13,136 bases of DNA from Bacteroidota bacterium (lineage in GTDB: Bacteria > Bacteroidota > Bacteroidia > Chitinophagales > LD1), in the NCBI GenBank assembly GCA_028288545.1, contig JAQBNQ010000529.1:1-13136 (forward strand). Reading direction: 5' to 3'. The notes beneath the pieces were generated by a model. That model was not told the DNA's origin. It was given only the letters and a program-made list of their open reading frames with translations, and searched no databases. The position numbers were made by a program, and so were the translations under genes. This document shows, piece after piece, positions 8,234 through 13,136 of this stretch (position 1 is the first letter of the stretch; every line of letters begins with the position of its first letter).

Positions 8234-8259
8234 AACAATGTAATAAGAGATACATTGTT
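8234..8259. promoter_or_regulatory. Perfect 9-bp inverted repeat upstream of the DUF4783 gene
   Basis: AACAATGTA (8234-8242) and TACATTGTT (8251-8259) are exact reverse complements around an 8-base loop. No T run follows, so a classic intrinsic terminator for gcvP is unlikely. It is directly followed by the palindrome TTCATATGAA (8258-8267) and then by CAATAT-A-ATATTG (8283-8295). A cluster of dyads like this fits an operator region for the next gene, about 80-145 bp ahead of its ATG; an RNA hairpin is the alternative. The rest of the 227-bp spacer holds no gene I can support. Confidence 0.45.
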
Positions 8260-8377
8260 CATATGAATATTGATTTGGCGCGCAATATAATATTGGGCTT
8301 TACTATATTCACCAAACATTTTATCGCTTTTCCGGTTGGCATGGTATTCGCAGTTAACCCAATAATTATTAAACCTA

Positions 8378-8776
8378 ATGAAAGCAAACTTCTTCAAAGT
8401 TTTAACCGGAACATGTCTTATTGTATTAGCTTTTAGTTTTACCGCTTCCGCGCAAAATTTCGATAACATCGCAGCATCTTTTAAAGCCGGTGACGCTTCT
8501 GGTCTTGCAAAACACTTTGAAGGGAATGTTGAAATAACCATCAAAAACGCCGGCACTTCATACAGCAAAAGCCAGGCAGAAATGGTGTTGAAGAGTTTCT
8601 TTACCAGCCACCAGCCAAAAACATTTGCCATTGCCCACCAGGGTACTTCGCCTGAGGGGTCAAAGTATTTTATTGGCAATATGTCAACCAGCACTGGTAA
8701 CTACCGCACCTATGTTTACGCCAAGGCTACCAACGGTAACCTGGTAATACAGGAGATAAGGTTTGAGGAACAGTAA
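8378..8776 (+). CDS. Secreted DUF4783 family protein
   Basis: A 132-residue protein with a clear signal peptide (residues 1-25, cleavage after TASA before QNFDN). The rest has the DUF4783 pattern: IAASFKAGDASGLAKHFEGNVEITI (31-55), a central SKSQAEMVLKSFFTSHQPKTF helix-turn region, GTSPEGSKYFIGNM (near 89-102) and a closing strand pair YRTYVYAK and LVIQEIRFEE. The alpha-plus-beta pattern resembles a small NTF2-like cone fold; DUF4783 has no assigned reaction. It should be periplasmic or exported. It stands between gcvP (same strand) and a convergent fructosamine kinase gene 41 bp away, so it is probably a single-gene unit. The start is chosen because it gives a full signal peptide; there is no obvious Shine-Dalgarno site. 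Confidence 0.87.
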   Translation: MKANFFKVLTGTCLIVLAFSFTASAQNFDNIAASFKAGDASGLAKHFEGNVEITIKNAGTSYSKSQAEMVLKSFFTSHQPKTFAIAHQGTSPEGSKYFIGNMSTSTGNYRTYVYAKATNGNLVIQEIRFEEQ

Positions 8777-8789
8777 AACCGAATTGGAT

Positions 8790-8805
8790 AATGTGATGAT
8801 GTGAT
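8790..8805 (+). repeat. Two-unit 8-bp repeat (AATGTGAT family) between convergent genes
   Basis: AATGTGAT (8790-8797) and GATGTGAT (8798-8805) lie in the 41-bp spacer between the DUF4783 and fructosamine kinase genes. The same octamer, in the same orientation, forms a four-unit run at 11081-11112. No terminator hairpin is visible in this spacer. Confidence 0.65.
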
Positions 8806-8817
8806 AATTAGTATTGT

Positions 8818-9681
8818 CTAAATGTATTGTTTAAGGCAAGTGGCTAATTGGTTTACATAGCCTGCGCCGAAAAGGTTTATATGAACCAATAAGGGATATA
8901 AATTACAAAGGCCTACTCGCTGATCCCAACCTTGTTGTAAAGGGTGCATTTCATTATAGCCGTCATAAAAGGCCTGGTCAAAATTGCCAAACAGGCGGGT
9001 CATGGCTATATCCATTTCACGGTTCCCATAGTAAACCGCTGGATCCAGAATGCAGACAAAACCGTGTTCATCAATCATATAATTTCCGCTCCAAAGATCG
9101 CCGTGCAGAAGAGAAGGTTTCTCATCAGGAAACAATGAGGCCATCCTGGTAAATAGCTTATCAAAATTTTTTACTGTTTCAGCATTAACGAGATGGCGAT
9201 CGAAAGCCAGTTTTAACTGGGGCTGAAGCCGCATTTCAATAAAAAATTCGGGCCACAACTTTCTTACTGCATTGTATTGTTTCAGCGAGCCGAGATAATT
9301 ATCGTGATCGAGGCCAAAATGCGCTTCTGTTTTAGTGTGGAGCGCAGCAAGTCTTTGTCCAAAAACCAACATCGAATTTTTCTTAGCAGGTCCTTTCTGT
9401 ATAAATTCCATCAGTAAAAAAGCAAGTCCATCAATTTCGCCGGTTTCAAATGTGGCCGGGATTTTAAGCGCTTTAGCAGAGGCCAGGAGGTTTAATCCCT
9501 GAAACTCTGATTCGAACATACCGGGAAAAGCGGCTGCGCTATTTAACTTGAGAAAAAAATGTCCGCTTGAGGTTTCGAGGTGGTAGCAATCATTAATGCA
9601 GCCCCCACCTACCGGTTTTGCGTTGAGTATTTTAAACCAGTTTGCAAAATGTGTAACTACTTGTGTTGGGAGAGTTATCAT
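8818..9681 (-). CDS. Fructosamine kinase family protein
   Basis: A 287-residue kinase of the fructosamine/ketosamine-3-kinase family (aminoglycoside-phosphotransferase-like fold). Members phosphorylate the sugar part of glycated amines at O3, which destabilises the adduct and repairs glycated proteins or small amines; bacterial members often prefer ribulosamines or erythrulosamines. Visible motifs: P-loop GGGCINDCYHL (25-35), the ATP-binding Lys45 in FLKL, LLHGDLWSGN (191-200) with catalytic Asp195 and Asn200, and ILDPAVYYGNREMDIAMTRLFG (211-232) with metal-binding Asp213. The length matches the family. The start at 9681 overlaps the stop of the PPC gene by ATGA (9678-9681), which points to translational coupling. 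Its last codons and stop lie on a near-duplicate 10-base sequence (8811-8820 and 8824-8833), so the C-terminus may vary. The substrate is not determined by sequence. Confidence 0.93.
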   Translation of the reverse strand: MITLPTQVVTHFANWFKILNAKPVGGGCINDCYHLETSSGHFFLKLNSAAAFPGMFESEFQGLNLLASAKALKIPATFETGEIDGLAFLLMEFIQKGPAKKNSMLVFGQRLAALHTKTEAHFGLDHDNYLGSLKQYNAVRKLWPEFFIEMRLQPQLKLAFDRHLVNAETVKNFDKLFTRMASLFPDEKPSLLHGDLWSGNYMIDEHGFVCILDPAVYYGNREMDIAMTRLFGNFDQAFYDGYNEMHPLQQGWDQRVGLCNLYPLLVHINLFGAGYVNQLATCLKQYI

Positions 9682-10091
9682 TCCCTGCCTTTTACAACAA
9701 GTTCCCTGTAACCGGTGTTGGCATCTTTGTTTCGCGCAAATTGTAGTTGAAGTGCTTCACCAATTACAATTTCGGCAGTTGTGTAGATGATACAACCGTC
9801 CATTAAATGACCGCCGATGGATTTTCCGTTTGAGTGTGCAATGCCTAAATGCAAATGAACGCCGCCGGGCGAGAGCGTTCCAACCAGGGAAATGATCTCG
9901 AACTTTCCTTTAAAAGCAGTTGCCTCGTTTTTATTAGCCAGGCGTAAATTTGCCTTTTGCAAACTGCCAACACAGGTAATGATATAGCCGGCCTTTAACT
10001 TATTCTGCTTAACAAAATCAATGATGGATAATTTCAGATCATCACCGCTGCGAAGGCGTAATGCAAATATTTTTTGAGTTTCGTTTTGCAT
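9678..10091 (-). CDS. PPC (DUF296) domain protein
   Basis: A 137-residue single-domain protein of the PPC/DUF296 family, known from plant AT-hook proteins and as stand-alone trimers in bacteria. The pattern is complete: FALRLRSGDDLKLSIIDFVKQN (9-30), AGYIITCVGSLQKANLRLA (34-52), EIISLVGTLSPGGVHLHLGIAHSNG (65-89) and GGHLMDGCIIYTTAEIVIG (93-111). His79, His81 and His95 are the likely metal-binding set seen in bacterial structures. There is no AT-hook, so DNA binding is not supported despite the usual product name. It is 24 bp downstream of the PfkB kinase and overlaps the fructosamine kinase start by four bases. The coupling suggests a shared job with a kinase acting on sugar amines, but its reaction or ligand is unknown. 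Confidence 0.9.
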   Translation of the reverse strand: MQNETQKIFALRLRSGDDLKLSIIDFVKQNKLKAGYIITCVGSLQKANLRLANKNEATAFKGKFEIISLVGTLSPGGVHLHLGIAHSNGKSIGGHLMDGCIIYTTAEIVIGEALQLQFARNKDANTGYRELVVKGRE

Positions 10092-10115
10092 AACAGGCGG
10101 ATTTTTACACGAAAT

Positions 10116-11072
10116 CTATCTCAACTCCTTCAGGGTAATAGGCGAAACGCCAACTTTTTTACAAACTGCTGCTGCACCTTTATTGGCAAATTGGGCAATT
10201 TCCTTCATTCCATACTTTTTGATAAAAGCAAGAGTCGCTATACTTATTACTGTATCTCCGGCCCCTGAAACATCAGCGGCTTTGATAGCCTTACCCGGAA
10301 CAATAAATGAATTCCCTTCCTTGGTAAAGCAGAAAATGCCGTTGCTGCCCAAAGTAACCATCAGGTTTTTAAACCGGTTTTTGCGGCGTAATTCTTCTGC
10401 ACCGCTCTTTAGGCTTTCGTAACTCTTGGGATTGATGCGATACCCGATAGCTTCAGAAAATTCGCGAAGGTTTGGCTTAAACAAGTCAACGTTCTGGTAT
10501 TCAAAAAAGTTTCTCTCCTTAGGGTCAACCGAAACGGGGATTCCGTTTTTTGTAGCCAGGAGTAATACCTGCTTGATAAAGTATTTGGTAAGCACTCCCT
10601 TGTTATAATCCTGCAGGATTATCATATCTACTTTATCGTTAGTCAATATCTTCCTGAACTCTTTTATCATCAGGTTTTCCTGTGTGGTTTCAAGGTCATC
10701 CACTTCTTCCTCATCAAAACGAACTACCTGTTTGTCTTCATCAAAAACTCTGGTCTTAAGGGTAGTTGTTCTGGCTTTATGCTGTATTACGTGGTTACTG
10801 CGAACGCCTAGTTCCTTCAACAGTTTTATAAGAATATTGCCGGTATTATCTCTTCCAATCATGGATAGTAGTATAGGCTTGGCCCCCAGTTGCAGAATGT
10901 TGAGGGCAACATTGGCAGCTCCACCTGCGCGGTATTCCTTGCTCATAATTTCCACTACCGGAACCGGTGCTTCGGGCGATATGCGGTTTACTTCGCCAAA
11001 CAGGTAAAAGTCAACCATTACATCCCCGATGATAAGGACATTTAATTCAGAGAAATCCGGTTTAGCAGACAT
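10116..11072 (-). CDS. rfaE1: PfkB family kinase, heptose 7-phosphate kinase type (RfaE1-like)
   Basis: A 318-residue ribokinase-family sugar kinase resembling the kinase domain of HldE. That enzyme phosphorylates D-glycero-beta-D-manno-heptose 7-phosphate at C1 in the ADP-heptose pathway of lipopolysaccharide core synthesis. Motifs: GDVMVDFYLFGEVNRISPEAPVPVVE (16-41), RAGGAANVALNILQLGA (48-64), LQDYNKGVLT (153-162), SVDPKERNFF (181-190), LFKPN (197-201), and the catalytic DVSGAGDT (267-274) with Asp273. It lacks the C-terminal cytidylyltransferase domain, so the second step needs a separate protein not seen here. It begins 77 bp after the aminotransferase stop, and that spacer holds a four-unit octamer repeat ending 9 bases before the ATG. 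It precedes the PPC gene by 24 bp. Another PfkB sugar substrate is possible; the RISPEAPVPVVE segment favours the heptose type. Confidence 0.85.
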   Translation of the reverse strand: MSAKPDFSELNVLIIGDVMVDFYLFGEVNRISPEAPVPVVEIMSKEYRAGGAANVALNILQLGAKPILLSMIGRDNTGNILIKLLKELGVRSNHVIQHKARTTTLKTRVFDEDKQVVRFDEEEVDDLETTQENLMIKEFRKILTNDKVDMIILQDYNKGVLTKYFIKQVLLLATKNGIPVSVDPKERNFFEYQNVDLFKPNLREFSEAIGYRINPKSYESLKSGAEELRRKNRFKNLMVTLGSNGIFCFTKEGNSFIVPGKAIKAADVSGAGDTVISIATLAFIKKYGMKEIAQFANKGAAAVCKKVGVSPITLKELR

Positions 11073-11080
11073 GGGCTATT

Positions 11081-11112
11081 AATGTGATAATGTGATAATG
11101 TGACAACGTGAT
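11081..11112 (+). repeat. Four-unit 8-bp tandem repeat in the kinase leader
   Basis: The units are AATGTGAT, AATGTGAT, AATGTGAC and AACGTGAT, all in phase. Read with the kinase gene on the minus strand, they occupy bases about 9 to 40 upstream of its ATG, where a leader or ribosome-binding region would be. Confidence 0.85.
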
Positions 11113-11149
11113 AATCAGAGTTACCTAATACCCGGGATCACTTTTAAAA

Positions 11150-12367
11150 TCAGGCCAATTTAGCAAATGCGTCTCTCAATCTTTTGCAGGCTTCGCGGAG
11201 TTTTTCTTCGCTGGTTGCGTAGGATATGCGGATGCAATTCTTATCTCCGAAAGACTCTCCGCTAACTGCAGCAACGTTTGCTTCGCTAAGCAGGTAAAGA
11301 GAAATATCCTCTGGTGTATTTAAGGTTTTACCGTTGTAGCTTTTGCCAAAGTAAGAGCTAACATCAGGAAAGAAGTAAAATGCTCCTTCAGGCAGATTCA
11401 CTTTTACTCCTGGTATTTCTTTCAGTAAACCGTATACAAGGTCTCTTCTCTTTTTGAATTGCTCTACCATTTTGTAGGTAGGGGCAAGGTCTGATGTTAA
11501 GGCCGCTTCTCCTGCTTTTTGTGCAATGGAGCATGTGCCAGAAGTAAACTGTCCTTGCATCTTGTCGCAGGCTTTGGCAATCCATAGCGGAGCGCCAATG
11601 TAGCCTAAACGCCAGCCGGTCATAGCAAAGCCTTTACTAAATCCGTTAACGGTAATTACCTGTTCTTTTATTTCTGTAAACTCAGCCAGGCTAGTGTGCC
11701 TATGGCCTGTGTAATTGATGTACTCGTAAATTTCATCACACAAAACAAAAACGTTTGGGTTTCTTTTCAACACTCCTGCTATCGCCTCCAATTCGGCATG
11801 ACTATAAACCGAACCTGTTGGATTACATGGTGAAGAGAAAATAATGAGTTTGGTTTTAGGAGTAATGTGTTTCTCCAGTTGAGCAGCAGTAACTTTAAAG
11901 TCTGTATCAATAGTAGAAGTTATCTCAACGCATTTTCCCTCTGCTAATTCGGCAATGGCGGCGTAGCTTACCCAGTAAGGGGCAGGTAGCAAAACCTCGT
12001 CGCCGGGATTTATTAAACTAAGTACCACATTGGCAATGCTTTGCTTGGCACCGGTAGAAACTACTATCTGATCGGTTGAATAATCGAGATTGTTATCGCG
12101 CTTAAATTTGGCTGAAATGGCTTTACGGAGTTCAGGATAGCCCGGCACCGGGGTGTATTTTGTGTAACCCTTATCAATAGCAACTTTGGCGGCATCTTTT
12201 ATATACTGTGGGGTATCAAAATCGGGTTCACCAAGGCTAAGATCAATAATATCGTGGCCCTGGGCTTTAAGTTCGCGGCTCATCTTCGACATTTTGATGG
12301 TAGCCGATTCCTGCATGTGATTGATGCGGTCTGAAAGTTGATTCATGGTTGCCTGTGCTTGTGTCAT
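11150..12367 (-). CDS. Class I pyridoxal-phosphate aminotransferase, aspartate aminotransferase type
   Basis: A 405-residue fold-type I aminotransferase of the Ib aspartate aminotransferase group, expected to exchange amino groups between aspartate (or a related acid) and 2-oxoglutarate in the cytosol. Motifs: SLGEPDFDTP (44-53), YTKYTPVPGYPELRKAI (68-84), STGAKQSI (104-111), PAPYWVSY (128-135), SSPCNPTGSVYS (178-189) with Asn182, CDEIYEY (210-216) with Asp211 and Tyr214, and VNGFSKGFAMTGWRLGY (240-256) with PLP-binding Lys245. A substrate-carboxylate Arg lies in CIRISYATSEEKLREAC near the C-terminus. Homologues often start near MNQLSDRINHMQESATI, so Met8 (12346) is an alternative start. An aspC-type name fits, but prephenate or aromatic substrates cannot be excluded from sequence. 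It may be read through into the kinase gene 77 bp on. Confidence 0.93.
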   Translation of the reverse strand: MTQAQATMNQLSDRINHMQESATIKMSKMSRELKAQGHDIIDLSLGEPDFDTPQYIKDAAKVAIDKGYTKYTPVPGYPELRKAISAKFKRDNNLDYSTDQIVVSTGAKQSIANVVLSLINPGDEVLLPAPYWVSYAAIAELAEGKCVEITSTIDTDFKVTAAQLEKHITPKTKLIIFSSPCNPTGSVYSHAELEAIAGVLKRNPNVFVLCDEIYEYINYTGHRHTSLAEFTEIKEQVITVNGFSKGFAMTGWRLGYIGAPLWIAKACDKMQGQFTSGTCSIAQKAGEAALTSDLAPTYKMVEQFKKRRDLVYGLLKEIPGVKVNLPEGAFYFFPDVSSYFGKSYNGKTLNTPEDISLYLLSEANVAAVSGESFGDKNCIRISYATSEEKLREACKRLRDAFAKLA

Positions 12368-12399
12368 TTTAAGTTTACTCCCAACGGGAAATTTCGGTG

Positions 12400-12433
12400 C
12401 GAAAATAGCACAGCGCGGAAACTTAAAGGCAAA
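12400..12433 (-). promoter_or_regulatory. Candidate promoter of the aminotransferase gene
   Basis: On the minus strand TTTG (12433-12430) and TATTTTCG (12407-12400, one mismatch to TAnnTTTG) are separated by 22 bases, near the Bacteroidota -33/-7 spacing. The transcript would start near 12393, about 26 bases before the ATG at 12367, which agrees with that start or with Met8. A GGGAG lies 10 bases before the ATG. Confidence 0.5.
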
Positions 12434-12464
12434 AATTTATGCGGAATTAATCAACAATTGCGGC

Positions 12465-12493
12465 CCCTCCTAAACTCTTCCCAAAAGGGAGGG
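12465..12493. repeat. C-rich/G-rich inverted repeat
   Basis: CCCTCC (12465-12470) pairs with GGAGGG (12488-12493). A competing inner hairpin is TCCC-AAAA-GGGA (12479-12490). This looks like a fragment of the CCTCC/GGAGG intergenic elements I recall as common in Bacteroidota; no open reading frame of substance crosses it. Confidence 0.55.
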
Positions 12494-12538
12494 CTTAAAT
12501 GCCGTACACAACTGGAACGTTTGGCATTCAGCAATACA

Positions 12539-12560
12539 GGGCAATCACGTGGGATTGCCC
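12539..12560. repeat. Perfect 8-bp stem hairpin just after the transglutaminase stop
   Basis: GGGCAATC (12539-12546) and GATTGCCC (12553-12560) are exact reverse complements with a 6-base loop. The flank on the minus strand reads GTAGGGGCAATCCC, like a widespread short intergenic palindrome. The TAG stop of the adjacent gene (12563-12561) is inside that conserved flank. It may help end or stabilise the transcript, but there is no U run. Confidence 0.65.
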
Positions 12561-13136
12561 CTACTGAAATTTCATGTTGGCGATGTTGCCCTCTTCAAAC
12601 AGGTGCGGGTAGTGCACTTTTAACTCGGCAACAAAAAGTTCATAGGGAAGATCATCAAATTGTCCGTATTCGTGCAGGTATTCCATGTATTTTTTGCCCC
12701 CGGCATATTCATGAAAAATAGCATCATGCACTCCGTCAAACTCAAGCGGCTCAACGCCAAATTTTTCGCACAATGATTTATTGAAGGCCGGGGTACATTT
12801 AACCCATTTACCTTCCAGCCAAAATTCGTTATAGCCATGAAAAACGAACTTATCAGAACGGAGCATTTCAATAAACTTAGGGGTGCTTAAGTGGTTGCGT
12901 ACTATCGAAAACCCAAGCCTGGAGGGGATTCCCTGCGCCCGGCCTACGGCAGCCAGCAGCAAAGACTTCTCCACACAATAGCCTCTTCCACGCTTTAGGG
13001 TAAGGCTGGCTGAAATGGCTTCCGGCTCCAGAATGATATGGTGAGGATCGTAAAGAATCTCATCACGCACTGCATAATACAGGTCAACTGCCTTTTGCGA
13101 ATCGCTTTTGCCATCAGAAGTTTTTGCCTTAGCATA
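12561..13136 (-). CDS. Transglutaminase-like domain protein, 5' end cut by the window
   Basis: The frame stays open to the right edge, giving the last 191 residues. A GTG at 13070 could be taken as a start, but codons upstream of it continue a good family pattern (KAVDLYYAVRDEILYDP), so the true start lies beyond the window. The core is the transglutaminase-like (papain-fold) domain: RGRGYCVEKSLLLAAVGRAQGIPSRLGF around window residues 49-76 with nucleophile Cys54, then FHGYNEFWLEGKWVKCTPAFN at 99-119 with His100. The third position, often Asp in DPT, is Thr in TPAFN; I recall that form in a bacterial subfamily that also has LEFDG, present here at 131-135. Members may act as cysteine proteases or be non-catalytic; substrate unknown. 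A 193-bp spacer with two palindromic repeats separates it from the aminotransferase gene. Confidence 0.87.
   Translation of the reverse strand, partial: YAKAKTSDGKSDSQKAVDLYYAVRDEILYDPHHIILEPEAISASLTLKRGRGYCVEKSLLLAAVGRAQGIPSRLGFSIVRNHLSTPKFIEMLRSDKFVFHGYNEFWLEGKWVKCTPAFNKSLCEKFGVEPLEFDGVHDAIFHEYAGGKKYMEYLHEYGQFDDLPYELFVAELKVHYPHLFEEGNIANMKFQ

Noticed and set aside
8161..8694. A 177-residue open frame on the minus strand over the DUF4783 gene
   Set aside because: It has no recognisable domain, runs antisense through a gene with a clear signal peptide and family pattern, and its end falls in repeat sequence.
12620..12871. Minus-strand 83-residue frame within the transglutaminase region
   Set aside because: It is another frame of the same strand inside a gene with clear catalytic motifs.

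Overview
The window reads as a chromosomal segment of a member of the Bacteroidota, most like the Sphingobacteriaceae (Pedobacter or Mucilaginibacter type). The evidence is a TonB-dependent receptor with an N-terminal carboxypeptidase-like domain coupled to a DUF4249 lipoprotein, a DUF4783 secreted protein, TAnnTTTG-type promoter boxes, few Shine-Dalgarno sites, and degenerate 7-bp and 8-bp tandem repeats in the spacers. I see no rRNA, tRNA, CRISPR array, transposase or phage gene. Genus placement is an inference from gene content only.

Layout. Positions 1-4976 are read on the minus strand: a small secreted carboxypeptidase-regulatory-like protein (4976-4326), a TonB-dependent receptor (4272-1837), a DUF4249 lipoprotein sharing one base with the receptor (1837-935), and the 5' part of a peptide-type ABC transporter substrate-binding lipoprotein (846 to the left edge). 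This is an envelope/uptake block. A 276-bp divergent spacer (4977-5252) with candidate promoters in both directions separates it from gcvP, the glycine cleavage system P protein (5253-8150, plus). A DUF4783 gene follows on the plus strand (8378-8776) behind a spacer rich in repeats and palindromes.

From 8818 to the right edge everything is again on the minus strand. A probable co-directional run goes aminotransferase (12367-11150), PfkB-type heptose-phosphate kinase (11072-10116), PPC/DUF296 protein (10091-9678) and fructosamine-kinase-family protein (9681-8818). The last two overlap by ATGA and are probably translationally coupled. A transglutaminase-like gene (12561 to the right edge) is cut by the window end.

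Most genes are ordinary members of known families. The less ordinary parts are: a heptamer tandem repeat that encodes the lipoprotein signal peptide of the substrate-binding protein; repeats that begin at or next to the stop codons of gcvP, the fructosamine kinase and the transglutaminase; the receptor/DUF4249 pair, whose substrate is unknown; and the PPC/fructosamine-kinase coupling with a P-loop cysteine that matches a redox switch described in eukaryotic homologues. I found no clearly new defence or mobile system.
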